From: Capra hircus
Lineage: Eukaryota > Chordata > Mammalia > Artiodactyla > Bovidae
DNA length: 64,000 bases
Assembly: GCF_001704415.2 (NCBI RefSeq)
Contig: NC_030810.1
Span: 99,274,315 to 99,338,314, forward strand
Reading direction: 5' to 3'
Shown here: one piece after another, positions 43,601-58,600 of the stretch
Numbering within the stretch: the first letter of the stretch is position 1
Layout of the letters: each line of letters starts with the position of its first letter
Position numbers and translations under genes: made by a program
Notes under the pieces: generated by a model
What the model was told of the DNA's origin: nothing
What the model saw: the letters and a program-made list of their open reading frames with translations, nothing else
Databases searched by the model: none

Positions 43601-46600
43601 ACAGCTAGGTTTTTCCTCTGAGACTTTCAAATGTTGTTTTGTTATACTGTCTGCATACTGAAACCAAGCTGCTTCCAAGCAGTTCCTCCAGGGGTGCACC
43701 CCTAGCCACTGAGTGCCAGGAGGCCTGGCTCCAAACCCAATGGCAAAGAATGAGAAGCAGAACTGGCTTATAACTGTATACAAAGTGTGTGTGTCTCTCT
43801 CTGTATGTGTGTATAGAAATAGTCTTCCATTCTGCAATAACTCTTGAGTTAAGAAGACTTATCTTCCCCTTGGAAGTCTGAACTTCGAATTCTAAAATAG
43901 TCCAAAAAATCTAGACCGAAAAGGTTATAGCACAGAAAAGAGGGAGCACACAAATGTGAGGGAACTCCTCCTCCTTGTAGAGTGCCTCAGGATGCCCTTG
44001 CCTTCCTTTATTCTCCTGCCCAGAGTGAGCCCCTAGCTAGTGGAAAGGAGAGAGGCACGTAGTAAGGATCAGCACGGAGCTGGGGCTTCATTCTCTGGCT
44101 GGCCCATGGGATACTGCCCCTTCATCTTCTCACCCACTTCTGGGAGCCAGGGTCTAACTGAGGAACAAAATACCCTCTGGCCAGGAAAGGAATGTGTCTT
44201 TTCTGTCAATGGCTATATTTCACCAACTGCTCCTTTGTTATTTTACCAGAGGGCTTGGAGTTGGGCCGGTCCAAAGAGGAGGAGGAGGACAGGTTCCCAG
44301 AGGCATTCATCTTCTGAGGCTTCATCTCTTCCCATGGGTGATTGCTGCCATGATGCCCAGGGTCTGGTGTCCCATTCTGCTCTGTGGTGCCACCCAAAGG
44401 ATAGGAGGGCTGAGCAGATATAGCTTCTGAGTGGTTGCTGGGCAATGAAGCTGAATCAGCAGGAGTGGCTGGGCTGACATCTGTCCAGAAAGGAATATGA
44501 GTGAGAAACAAATGGGGAAGTCAGAAATGAAGTGTTTTAACAATAATTATGCTGGGTTTAATAGTATCCTCCAAAAATTCATGTCTACCTGGAACCTAAG
44601 ACTGTGACCTTGTTTGAAAATAGAGTCTCTATACATTTAATTAGTTAAAAGGAGATGATACTGGATTAGGGTGGACCTTAAATCCAACATGACTGACGTC
44701 TATACAAGAAGAGGAGAGGAGACAGAGATAGGAGATTCACAGGGGAGAAGACCAGGTGACAATGGGGGCAGGGATTGGAGTGATGCATCTTTAAGGTAAA
44801 GGATGCTGCCCAAAACCATCAAGTCAGGAAGAGGCAAGAAAGAAGGGAGCATGGCTCTGCCTACTTGATTTCAGACTCCTGGTTTTCAGAACTGTGAGAG
44901 AACCAATTCTGTTGTTTTAAAACATCCAGTTTGTGATACTTTGTTACAAGAGCCTGAGAAAACTGACACAGCAATCCATGGAATGAAGACTAAGGTGAAT
45001 GACAGTGATCAATTGCTCAGTATCAGCTAAGAACTCATTTCCCAAGGACTATCAATTTAACCCCAAGGTTCCTGGCACTCCTGGCCTATGATATCAAGAA
45101 GCAGTTGCTAGATACAGTGTCCGAGGGTCACAGTGCATACAGAGGAAAAGTACAGGGGCCTCTCTCCTCGTTCTCTCTAAGATCCTCAAATGCTGGAATG
45201 ATCCCAGGGAGGTACTTCAGAAATGTCTCCTCCAATTGTAGGAATCACTGCCAATCTTAGAAGTCATGAGAGTAAGGACTCTCAAACTGGTCTGTGAACG
45301 TGTGATCTTCTCACCCAACAGTCTATGCCCTTGCCACCAAACAGCTGATACTCCTTCCTGAGCTTGTTCTGTATTGGGATTGTTGGTAGAAGATGAGGAA
45401 GAGAAAACGGCCTTTGCTTTTGGCCGATGAGCAGCGAACCTAGACAGAGCGGCCTACTCCCGGCGGCCCCCACTGCTCCTGCCTGAGTTGACTCTGGATG
45501 CCTTCTGAGGCTGAGGGCGTGTCCGAGAAAGGCAAGCGGTGATCTGCAATCCACCAGAATGGCTCATGAGAATGTAAAAGGAATTCTTAAGTATAGCTCA
45601 GATCGTCTGGCTCCTGTCCAAAGAATGACTGGGGTACAATATTTTTGCATAGGGGATTATAGAACCAAAAAAAAAAAAAAAAAAAGGTATCGTACAGCTC
45701 AATGATGCTATGAGAACATTTATATCATGTTTTTGCTGGTTCCCTTCAGACAAAAAACCCGGCTGGGTGACAGGGCCATAATTCAGAGAAAAGTTTAAGA
45801 GCCTTCTCCTTTCAAGGATAATTATCAAGGGCCACAGAACAGCCAGGTTTCTTCTCTGAGCAGGGTCAGACTGAGGTCTTATTTTCCTCAATCAAGCCAA
45901 ATTCCTTTAGGGAACTGCTTACTTAAATCAGTATCCTTCCCTGACTTACACAATAGAACATTGCTGTGAAATAAAGAGTAAGGTAGACTATGTTAAGCCT
46001 TTAGTTCAAGGCATAACTTAACGTAGAAACCCAATCAAAATGTGATTCTTCATCTTTTTCCTTTATATCCCCTCCCCAGAAAATCAGCTTCCTCTCAGCC
46101 AAGGGCATACGAGGTTTCTAGTCGGTCAGCAACAGTGATCAGCATGTTCTTGTCCCATTCTTCCCTTGCCACACAACACAGGACACACGTCCTACACTGT
46201 ACGTGGAAAGCAGCAGAGACAAGCCTCCTGGGAGGGGAATTAAGTCTCACAGTGACACTGCCACACACCATTTGTGGCAATAGAAATTTTGGCCCCCAAA
46301 GGAGGAGTATTGATAAACCATTGCCCCTCTGAGAAAAATGATGACTTCAGGTGGGAAAAAGAAGGGCTTAGTTTCCTTCAGAAAAGACAGAGATAATAGA
46401 AAACAAGGCTGATACTTTCTGAGAGTGCCACCCCCGTGGTCACATCTCAAATGTGGCCATTCTAACAAGTAGTGGCAGGAATTGCAGCTAAGGAGAAGGT
46501 ATGTTTGCCCTTTATCTGCTGTATCTCAGGGAAGCGTTGAGGTAGAACCAAGTGCCTCTGGGCAACTGAGTTCAAGGATGCACCACAAACTCCCATCAGC

Positions 46601-49600
46601 CATCTTGGACAATGTCATGTACCTAACAAGGGCAGCCTACTCATTTATAGTGGGCTTCCCTGCTGGTTCAGTGGTAAAGAAGCCACCTGCAATGCAGGAG
46701 ATATAAGAGAGCCAGGTTTGATCCCCGGGTGAAGAAAATCCCCTGGAGAAGGAAACGGCAACCCACTCCAGTATTCTTGCCTAGGAAATCCCATGGACAG
46801 AGGAGCCTGGAGGCCTAGAATCCATGGGGTCACAAGAGTCGAACAAGACTTAGTGACTAAACCACAACCAAAACCATTCATTTATAAATTCATGGGTGAA
46901 AGTATACGTGCATAGAGTCTTGTCTTCTTCGCAGAGGCTAGGCCTTTGTGCTGGGCATAGGGGAAGAAAGAGTGGAATGGGGAAAACACTGGCTCCAGAA
47001 GCCTAGAGAAAGAGGTGTGCACAGGGGTGACTCCCTCCCGGCTTGGTCCGTGACTGCTCAGGCCGCAGTGCAAAGGGCACTCCAAGCTTTACAGTCAGCC
47101 AGGATCACAGTCAATGTTACTCCAAGCTGGACTGCTTCAGTAAGTTTCCTGACCTCACTGGGCCTCAGTGTCCTTAGCTGTGCTGTAAAATCAAGACACC
47201 ACCACTAATTTAAAAGGATTGCTGTCCTGATTAAATGAGGCAGCATATATATATAGTGATCAATAATATGAGCATAATAGATGCTCAATAAATGTGAATT
47301 TTCTGTCTTTCCTTGACTGCTATACTCAAGAGGAGACATGCTGCTTTGCTTCTCATGTAAAATGAGAAACAGGAATAGTTCCAGGTCAAAATCCATTATG
47401 GCTTATTCATGCCTCATTAGAAAAGACCCTGATGCTGGGAAAGATTGAAGGCGGGAGGAGAAGGGGAAGACAGAGGATGAGATGGTTGGATCGCATCACC
47501 AACTCAATGGACATGAGTTTGAGCAAGTTTCAGGAGATGTTGAAGGAGAGGGAAGCCTGGTGTGCTACAGATCATGGGGTTGCAAAGAGTTGGACACGAC
47601 TGAGTGAATAAACAACAAAAACAACATGCCTAAAACATTCAGAAAAAATAAAAACAAACACATATAGCCAGGGACTAAGGATGGTTTCCTGGCCCCTGGT
47701 TGTTTACAACTGACTCTGTATGAGTCAGATGCTTTCCTCAGGAGGGAAAACAAAGGGAATGCTGAGCAGGAGAAAAATGAAGCCTTGATTTTAAACTTAT
47801 TCTTAAACCAAAGCTACCCAAGGGCCCTCTTTGGGGAATTCTGGGGAGTGTCATGATGGTGATGGATTTAGTCAGTCCCAGTAACTGATGGTTTAGAGGA
47901 TATTACAGCTGAATTATTAGAATGATGGGTGGGATCTGTAAATTCACAGATGATAGAGAATATTTAGTGGTGAATAAAAATAGGAAAAAGTAAAAAATAT
48001 AAATGTAAAAATAAACAAATAATAGGAAAAAATGGGCTTCCCTGGAAGCTCAGATGGTGAAGAATCTGCCTGCAATGCAGGAGACCTGGGTTCGATCCCT
48101 GGGTTGGGAAGATCCCCTGGAGAAGGGAGTGCCTACATACTCCAGTATTCTTGCCTGGAGAATTCCATGGACAAAGGAGCCTGTTGGGCTACAGTCCATG
48201 AGGTTCCAGAGTTGGACCCTACTGAACGACTCACCCACACACAAAAGAGAAACTGTGGCTGTTTACCCAAAGGAGTTCAGGATCAAAGGTCCAATGTTAA
48301 TGATATTCGTGTCTGTGGTCTGAAAGGTGACATGACTGTGTTGCAGGTAGGAGGGAGCAATTGTCCCCTCCCCTTCCCAACTCATGACCCCTCCCCTCAA
48401 ATCCAGCACCATGTATGTGCCTGAGTCAGGGTCTGGTGGCTGATAAAGTGAGGCACTAGGAATGAAGAAAAGCTATCTGACACCCCTGAAGCCTGTGCTT
48501 GGCAATGAATCCCTGACCTGTGCTCAATCAGGCATGTCACAGTAGGTCTGCAGGGTGTGGCTGCCACGATGCCTCCTCTTGGTCTAGACAAATAAGCAAG
48601 TGCCCAGAAACTGGAGGATGTCTGGGTACTTACTGGCCATGTCCACTGCAGGGCGCACTTTCTGCTGATTGAGCAGCAGGTAGGTACTGCTAGGGGAGTG
48701 ATGGGCGGTGGACTGGGCATGGCTGCTGGAGCAGGTCTGGGGCCAAGTCTGAGGCTGGGCATCCTGCTGCGTCTGCAGGACGTCTGTCTTCTTACCCCTC
48801 TTCTGCCTCCCCCTTAAGATACTAGGAAGTAAGAAAGACAGAGGAAAAGTGAAAGTCACCCAAACATCACAGTTATACTGATCTGGGGGCTTAGAGGAGA
48901 GTCCCCAGGAGTCAAGGAGACTGTTCCTTCAGAGAAGCAGCCAAACAATCCATTTTCATTTGGGGGTAGAGAGTTGGGAGGCAGGGAGAACAACAATGTC
49001 CAGTGCCTTGGCCACAAACATCCTGAGAAAGAGAGAAGACCCATCAGGCTCTTTAACACTTTGACAAGACACCCAGAGGCCCATAAAGAGTTCAACATAC
49101 CGTGTGACATAATCCATTAAATAGTATTTGTGGTGACCCATTTAAAACTGCTTCCTGAGGCAATGCTCCCTTCTAGGTGTCTTGTACTTTTCAGACCTCC
49201 TTGGGCTTCCCTGGTGGCTCAGTTGGGAAAAAACCTGCCTGCGATACCGGAGACCTGGATTTGATTCCTGGGTTGGGGAGAGCCCCTGGATGAAGGGAAT
49301 GGCTACCCACTCCATTATTCTGGCCTGGAGAATTCCATGGACAGAGGAGCCTGGCGGGCTATAGTCCATGGGATCACAAAGGGCTGGACACAGAGTCAGA
49401 CACAACTGAGTGAATTATCCTTTCCCTAGTCATACATCATATAAATCTATGTCATATTTATAATATAAAACTTTTTTGTTTGAAAGAAATTTGTAGCCAT
49501 TCAACATCTGCCAGCACTTGTTGGGTCACTCTTAAAGATTTCAGATATGATCTCACTCCAGGTTTTAAAGATCTAGGGGAGACCAGAGGTGATCCCTGGG

Positions 49601-52600
49601 AGGATGGGAGACTCCTAAGACTGGAGAATTAGGCTAAATTACTACATTACTAAATGAGTGTATTAATATGAGCCTTGGAACTAGAAGAATAATAAACTAA
49701 AAAAAGGGAAATGAGACCACCTTGTCACTAAGGTACTAATGGTATAATCAGCTGTTCGGTTTTCATGGGGTGAGAGAGCTGCTGCTCCACTGATCTTCTG
49801 GCCCTTGCTCTGGATTCTTGACTAGATTTTATCTTTCATAGCCCCTGAAAATTTGGAGTTACCTGAGTCTCTGCAGCACCTGTTCTCTTTGCTTCTTCTT
49901 ACTTATACCGTCATCTGAAAACCAAATTGAGAAAAGGAGCAGTCTTACTTTAAACAGCTCTCATTTACCAAATACAAGCACACACTGGGTTCTCTCTCTG
50001 GGGTCAGAGACACATAGCTCCTTGATGCTCAAGTACAGGCTTCTCTGAATTTTTTCGGGAGACACTGGGTTGAGTGTTTAGAGAGCATGTCTGGCAAACT
50101 TTCATGCTGCTACTGCTGCTAAGTCACTTCAGTCATGTCCAACTCTGTGTGACCCCATAGACAGCAGCCCACCAGGCTCCGCCATCCCTGGGATTCTCCA
50201 GGCAAGAATACTGGAGTGGGCTGCCATTTCCTTCTCCAATGCATGAAAGTGAAAAGTGAAAGTGAAGTCGCTCAGTCATGTCTGACTCTTAGTGACCCCA
50301 TGGACTGCAGCCTACCAGGTTCCTCTGTCCATGGGATTTTCCAGGCAAGAGTACTGGAGTGGGTTGCCATTGCTTTCTCCTGAACCCACCTCAAAGATCA
50401 TCAGTAACCTCTACTTGCTCTGCCCTGAGTCAGAGTAAAAAGTTGAAAATGTCTCTTTTCCCTCAGATCATGGGGTATTTGTCCAGCTGGCCTCTTGATC
50501 ACCCCAGCCAGAGCCTCCCAGTCCTGCCATGGGGCAGGTTCCCAGTCCCGTGTTTGTGTGTCCCATCAGTTTTCATGCAGAACCTGTCTCCATATAGGTA
50601 ACAGCCACCCTGTCCCACCTCTGCATCTGCCATCAGGAGCCTGCACAATGGCCTCAAACCAGCTCTTACTATGTGCCCTCAGGTCACTAGACAATATTCT
50701 ATGTAACTGCCTTCTGAAATAATAAACATTCCCACAAAAGGTACTTATACATAGAGTGACTAAAGCATTCCCAGGGACTTCCCTGGCAGTCCAGTGGTTA
50801 AGACTTCACCTTCCAATGCAGGGGGTGCATATTCGATCCGTGGTCAGGGAACTAAGATCCCTCAGGCTTCATGATCAAAAAACCAAAACATACAAAAAAA
50901 AAAAATAGTATTCTAAACAATTCCCAAATCAGCACGATTCTCTTATCATTCTTTTCAAGTGCACTGATTAATATTGTTTATTTGATCCTAAGAACAATCA
51001 TGCAAGAGTTAGGGGCTTGTATTATTTGATCTAAATTTTTTTAGGTGAGGAAACAGATATCAAAAGAAATATGAACATGTCCAGAACTAGCAACGAACAC
51101 ATACAGGCTAGAGCAGAAGTCTTTAGATTCCTAGTTTAGGACTCTTTTCACAGCAGCCAGCTGCCCCATTCCACCTCTCTTTCTACCAATTAGTTTCAGA
51201 TACATGCTGTCACCCCCAGTGATGCCTCCTGCCGTAGTGGCCATACTCCACGAGACAGAGTAGCTGGCAATCATCACGGCATCCCCAACCCTGTGTGCCT
51301 CTCTTGCTTCTCACCAGCCAGCCCTGACTCTGCCATAGCCCCAAGATAGTGATTACAGGACAGGACACCAGATTGAAATGTCACTTGTGAATGAGTGCAG
51401 GTCTGGGAGTGTGAATGGGGGAGGGACTAAGGGCCCTCCTGAGCCCTGGGCCTGGCTTACCTGTGTTGAACTTGCTGGCGAGGCTCTCTGCCAGCTGGCT
51501 GCTCTTGGCCAGCTGCTCACGGAAATGCTGTTCCATGTTATAGTCAATCTTCCTACTGCTGAGGAGCTCTTCAAAGGCCTTCACTGCGTTCTGAACATGT
51601 TGGATGAGAAGGGAAGAGACAGCCCTCCCAATCCTTATCTTTTCCCGCAGGTGGGTCAAATCTCGAGCCTGATCCTGGATCAAGGAATATTTCCTAAAGT
51701 GGGAAGCGGTAAGGGTAGAAAGGGGTGACTGATAGATTATGGTGCTTCAGCAGAAGGTGCTTTGAGAATTTCACCAGTAGAGTCCCCACGCGGAACTCTA
51801 GCTGGTGTTTAGTGACGGGAATGGGTAAAGGGAATGAAGGAAGGAAAATAAGAGAGTGTCTCTGGGTAAAAGATTTCTTCTAAGATCATCTTTTCTCCTG
51901 CTCCCATACTTCTAAAAATGGTTTTCTTTTCAAGTTCTACTTTATCAATTAATTAATTAATTGGAGTATAATCACTTTACAATGCTGTGTTAGTTTCTGC
52001 TGCACAACAGGGTGAATCAGCTATGTGTATCATTTATCCCCTCCTCCTTGAGCCTCCCTCCCTCCCTTCTGGGTCATCACAGAGCACTGAGCTGAGCGGC
52101 CTGTGCTGTGCAGCAGCTTCCCACTAGCATCCATTTCACACGGTAATGTATATGTCAGTGCTACTCACTCAATTCGCCCCACCCTCTTCTTCCCACTCTG
52201 GGTCTACATGTCTGTTTTCGACATCTGTGTCTTTATTCCTGCCCTGAAAATAGGTTCATCTGTACCATTTTTCTAGATTCCATATATGTGTGTTAATATA
52301 CAATATTTGTTTTTCTGACTTACTTTACTCTGTATGACAGACTCTAGATCCGTCCATATCACTAAAAATGACCAAATGTCATTCCTTTATATGGCTGAGC
52401 AATATTCTGTTGAACATACGTACCACATCTCTCTCTATTCATCTGTCAGTGGACATTTAGGCTGCTTGCATGTCTTGGCTATTGTTAACAGTGCTGCAAT
52501 GAACATTGGGGTACATGTGTCTTTTTGAGTTATGGTTTTCTCAGAGTATATGCCCCATAGTGGGACTGCGAGGTCATATGGTAGTTTCACTTTTAGTTTC

Positions 52601-55600
52601 CTAAGACACGTCCATACTGTTTCTCCATAGTTGTTGTATCAGTTTACATTCCTACCAATACCGCGAGAAGGTTTTCTTTCCTGCACACCCTCTCCAGCAT
52701 TTATTGTTTCTAGATTTTTTCATGATGGCCACTCTGACCAGTGTGAGGTAGTACCTTATTATAGCCTTGATTTACATTTCTCTAATAATGAGCAATGTTT
52801 AGCATCTTCTCATGTGTTTGTTGGCCATTTGTATGTCTTCTTTGGAGAAACATCTATTTAGGTCTTCTGCCCATTTTTCAATGACATCATTGTCATCATG
52901 GAACTGCCAATTAAAACAAGAGTAAGCTACTACTAAATGCAAATCCAAACTATAATAAGGTATCACCTCACACTGGTCAGAGTGGTCATCACGAAAAAAA
53001 AATCTACAAACAGTAAGCTATTACTAGGGGCTTCCCTGGTGGCTCAGACAGTAAAGATTCTGCCTGCAATGTGGGAGACCTGGGTTTGGTCCCTGTGTTG
53101 GGAAGATGCCTTGGAGAAGAGAATGGCTACCCACTCCAGTATTCTGGCCTGGAGAGTTCCGTGGACTATAAAGTCCATGGGGTCACAAAGAGTCGGACAT
53201 GATTGAGTAGCTTTTACTTTCACTAAGCTACTACTATACATCTCTTAGAATGGTGACCATACAGAACACTGACAACACTAAATGCTGGTGAAGATGTGAA
53301 GCAACAGATACCCTCATTTATAGCTGGTAGGAATGCAAAATGTTATTTATAGCTATCTTTGAAGACAGCTTGACAGTTTCTTACAAAATTAAACATATTC
53401 CTACATATGACCCAGTAACTGCATCCCTCACTATTTACCCAAATTAGATGAAAATTTATGTCCACATCAAAATCTGCACACAATGTTTACTGCAGCTTTA
53501 TTAATAATTGTGAAAACTTGGAAGCAACCTAGATGTTCCTCAGTAGGTGAACAGATAAATAGACGGTGGTAAATCCATAAAATGAAATATTTTTTGGTTC
53601 TTAAAAGAAATGTGCAGTCAAACTATTAAAAGACATGGAGGAATCTTAAGTGCATATTACTAAGTGAAAGAAACCAGTCTGAAAAAGCTACATAGCATAT
53701 GATTGCAACTATATGACATTCTGGAAAAGCCAAAACTGTAGTGACAGTAAAAAGGCCACCGGTTGCCAGGGATTAGAAGGCAGAGAAGGATGAGTAGGTG
53801 GAGCACAGAGTACTTTTAGGGCAGTGAACACTCATTCTATATGATACTGTAACGATGGATGCATGTCATTATACTTGTGTCAAAACCCATAGAATGTACA
53901 AGACCAAGAATGAACCCGAACATAAACTGTTGACTTTGAGTGATAATGATTTTCATCGACTGCAACAAATATCAACAAATACACCACTATGGTACAAGAT
54001 GTTGATACTAGGGGAAGAGGCTATGCATGTGCAGGGACAAGGATAGGTAGATGGGGACTCTCTGTACTTTCCGCTCAATTTTGCTCTAAACTTCCTGTTC
54101 TAAAAGCAAAGTCTATTTTTAAAAAAGAACAATTGTGAGAATATAAAAATTTTAAATGCATTTGACAAAGTGGGTGGAGGCTTTGTGAATTGAGAGCCCA
54201 GCATTTTGATATTATTTCTACCAAAGTCCACTGTACAACTGTGAGCAAGCAACTATATCTTTGGGCCTTGGTGTTCTCAGTTCTAAAATATTTCTCGTTA
54301 TTTTAGCTCTAACATTATTTTCTGGGTCAGTGAAATTTAAGTGTTACATATTAACAGAGATTCAATGGCGTATGAAGCAAAACCTGAACCACCTTCAAAG
54401 CTGATCCTCAACCACTAAGCAAGTTAGTGATGATTTAGTATTTCAGTAACTGATGCTCACAGGTAATTATATAATAGATTAATTCTATACTAATTGAATG
54501 TCTTTGAAAAGTTTCAGGAAAATGGCCATTAAAGACAGACTGCCAAATCCAGTGATCAGGCCATTATTGGGCAATTTTGTAAGCTTATTTTTGAAATTGA
54601 GCTAATCACACTGTAGTGCATACAGAAATGGAAATATAAGATTGTACTCATGGAAGTTATATAATGTCATAAACTGATGGTACCTCAATAAAAAATAAGT
54701 TTAAAAAATTAAGCTTATACAAATTGCTATTCTAGAAACCAGGGATGTGAGCTTCTGAAGAGAATGGAGTAGAGATGGAGGAGCCTCTGTATAATTCCAC
54801 CTCTTCAGCACTAATATGGGTCAACTTTTCACCATCAACACAGATGAGGTAATAGGAGATTCTTATGTGCTCCCATCAATGCAGAAAAGAGACACCACTC
54901 ACATGACCAGAAGGGCTCCATGAAATCTCAAGTATCCATGAGATCATATATTTGGTGTATATATGTATTGTCAGGCTTCCCTGGTGGCTCAGTGGTAAAG
55001 AAACTGCCTACCAATGCAGGAGATGCAAAAGACTCAGGTTTGAATCCTGGGTCAGGAAGATCCCCTGGAGAAGGAAACGGCAACCCACCCCAGTATTTTT
55101 GCCTGGGAAATCCCATGGACAGAAGAGCCTGGCGGGCTACAGTCCATAGGCTCGCAGAAGAGTCAGACACAACTTGGTGACTATTCAACAACACATGCAT
55201 TGTTAATTAGAATAAAACCAAATTTCTCTGAATAATATAAAGTAATTATAATAAAAATACTATAGACTTTTCTCTAAAGAATTTCCAGGCTGGTCTTAAG
55301 AGCAAGCCCTACAGTTAAGGCAAATAGTTTGCATACAGACCCTGAAAGCTGCTATAATAGTCTCTGAAACACAGAGTCCCTTACTCGCTGTAGGACATAG
55401 AGGAGAATCCGGCTTTCTCAGGCTGAGTCTCCGGCTCATTCACCGTCCTCTCAGAAGGCCCCTTCTTCTCCAAGGGCTGATGCATCCCAGGCTTCAGTTG
55501 GAGCATTTTCTCACAAAGAAACTTCTTGCTGCCTCCTTCAAAAGGAAAGAGAGAAGAAACGCATCTGGGTATCCACAATGACTAGCCTCTCCTCCACATC

Positions 55601-58600
55601 TACCTAGAGGAATCAAAACAAAATAATGGTTTAAAGAGGTTGGGCTATAAGAAGGGTCCCCCAGGAGCATAAAAATCACAAGAGCAGAAGCTACAAGGAA
55701 GTAAACAATGAAACCTACAAGGTGCTCCATTGAAGAGTTCTTTATCAGCCATGAGAACCATGGTGATCCACTGGGATTGAGAAAAGCTGCAGCAAGTAGG
55801 GGCAGATGCTGCCATAAGGAGGAAGGGGAGGGTTCAGAGAAATTTTAGCATTAAAAACAAGCAAACAATGAAGTAAACACATGAAAACAAGTGGGCTTTA
55901 AACTGGGCTAGAGGAAGAGTATTTTTGAGTCTTACAGTTGAGACAAAGTTCCTTGTGAGTGTCCCCTCAGAAACCAGCAAGCCTTTCTATCATCCCTAAC
56001 TTCTGACAACTATGTGGGCAGAAACAAAGTTTGAGATGTCAGAGTTCAAATCTCAGTAACTGGGACTCAACGATAGTACCATGATAAGAGTATCTGGTGG
56101 CAAATTGTAATCATACATAGAATGTGGAGGTAGCTACAAAACCCCGGGAAGCCTTGCCTCCTGATGGCCTGCCACACTCAACACAAGGCTGTTTCTTTCT
56201 GGTTGTCTCTATCAATAAAGACGACTTCTCTCACCAGCCAGTTTTAATATCTGTATATTCTTTTGCTGATAGTGCCAACCAATCACTCTTGCCTCATAGC
56301 TCAGTTGGTAAAGAATCTGCCTGCAATGCAGGAGACCCTCATTCGATTCCAGGGTTGGGAAATTCCACAAGCCATGTGGTGTGGCCTAAATCAATAAATA
56401 TTTTTTTAAGAGAAAACACCAAACAATAATATTTTCTCAACACCTTTTATTTTCTTGAAGATAGTTTCAATGAAAACAACTCTTGCAGCTTTTCTTAAAT
56501 GAGTTTTTTAAGACTTCTAGTGATTCTTACCATTTCTCTTTGGGAACTCTCCAGATTTTGCTTTTTAATATTCTTCTAAGAGCACAGTAATCAAAAGCTG
56601 GAGTTTATGTTCTGACTAATTAAATTAGCATAACAATTTTCCATTAATCATAATCTTTTAATTCCATAATTATTAATATATCCCAAAGCAAAGCAATGTT
56701 GGGTTTCTTTCCCTTGAAGTAGGGATATATGCAGGGGGTTTCACTTAACAAGAAGTCAGTTTTAACTTTCCAAACTACCACTCTCACCAACTTTGCTATT
56801 TACAGATGATTGTTTTTGCTTAAAAAAAAAACCTGTACAAACATTATACTACTAATGTCTGTTTTCAATTGAATTCTGGATCTACAATTACTTTCCACTT
56901 TATCATGGCCCTTAAAATATTTTATCTCCTTTAATATAATTAATGGATACTTCATGTTGGTGCTGATTTAAAAAATCTAACGTATTTATTTATTCTTTCA
57001 CTTTATTTAATAGAGTTACCTGGGCTGCCAAAAAGCCTATTGAAAATGGCCCTTGACAGAACCCAGTAAGATCTAGGCCATAGCAATTGGACTTGAGATG
57101 GTACAAACCAGGCTGATACAGGTGTATGGTAATGTACAATGTGCTGCTTTTCATTAGGAATCACTAATATTCTAGCATCAACATTAGAGGGTATTCAATG
57201 TGCAAAGTAGATCAAAAGATAAGAAATTCTCATGGTCCTCACTTCAACAGTTTAATTTACCCATCAGAAAGGAGAGTCATAGCTATGAAACAGAAAGAGG
57301 TGTTAAAATTTTTTAATACCACAGGCTAACACCACCTAGCATCTGTGTGACAGTGGTTCATTATAAGCAACCTTGTTACTATTTTCTTTTTGGGGTGGGC
57401 AGTACTTATCTGTTTTTAAATTGATGTATAGTTGGCCACTTGATGCAAAGAGCAGACTCACTGGAAAAGACCTTGATGCTGGGAAAGACTGATGACAAAA
57501 GGAGATGTGTGTTAGTCACTCAGGTCATGTCTCACTCTGCAACCCTGTCAGGCTCCTCTGTCCATGGGATTCTCCAGGCAAGAATACTGGAGTGGGTTGC
57601 CATTTCCTTCTTCAGAGGATCTTCCCAATCCAGAGATCAAACCCGTGTCTCCTGCATTGTAGGCAGACACTTTACCATCTGAGCTAGGAGGTGGCAAAGG
57701 ATGAGATGGTCAGATAGCATCACCAACTCAAAGGACATGAATTTGAGCAAACTCCAATAGATAGCGGAGGGCAGAGGAGCCCAGTACGCTGCAGTCCATG
57801 GGGTCGCAGTGTCAGATACCACTTAGAGACTGAAAAACAACATTATTATAGTTTTGAACAGTAATATTTGATTTACTTACATATTAAACCTATTCAATGT
57901 TCTTCAATCCATGTCCTTCATTTCCATGTTTCTCTTGGGATCACTTAGTGAAAGTAAAAGTGTCCCACTCTTTGGGATCCCATGGATTGAAGCCCTCTCC
58001 AGGCTCCTCTGTCCATGGAATTCTCCGGGCAAGAATTCTGGAGTGGGGCACCATTCCCCTTCTCCAGGGCATCTGCCTGGCCCAGGGATTGAACCTGAGT
58101 CTCTTGCATTGCAGGCAGATTATTTACTGTCTGAGCCACCAGGGAAACCTCTGGGATCACCTAACTTCTGCCCAAAAAACTACCTTCTGTATTTCCTCTA
58201 GTGAAGGTATGCTGCTTATCTGGAAAGGCCTTTATTTCACCTTCCTTTTGAAGGATATTTTGTCAGGGACTAAATTGTTGATTGGAAATTATAGTATTTT
58301 AGTTCTTTAATAATGAATACAACGTGAAATTTTTTTCTTTTGGACATTTCTATGATGTTTCTGTTTGCCTTTGATTTTCGGCAGTTTCACAGCCATGTAC
58401 CTAGACGTGGCTCTCATTTTTATCCTGTTTGGAGTTGGTAGAATTTCTTATATATTTGGCTTCCTAGCTCATCAGTTATTTTTTTCATTGACTGTTACAT
58501 TTTATAAAATTGTTTTCAATTCACATTCTATCTCCTACCATGTGGGACTTTGCCCTTTATAACATGATCTATGTTCTTTTTATTAAATTTATTTTTAGTT

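Noticed and set aside
45425..45545. Exon-like stretch between exons 5 and 6 (acceptor after ccctcagcctcag on the minus strand)
   Set aside because: In the phase required by the flanking exons it runs into a TAG before a usable donor, and exons 5 and 6 already join in phase without it.
48033..48110. tRNA-like heads of the many Bov-tA SINEs, which automated scans may report as tRNA genes
   Set aside because: They are parts of SINEs with the Bov tail attached and lack proper acceptor pairing.
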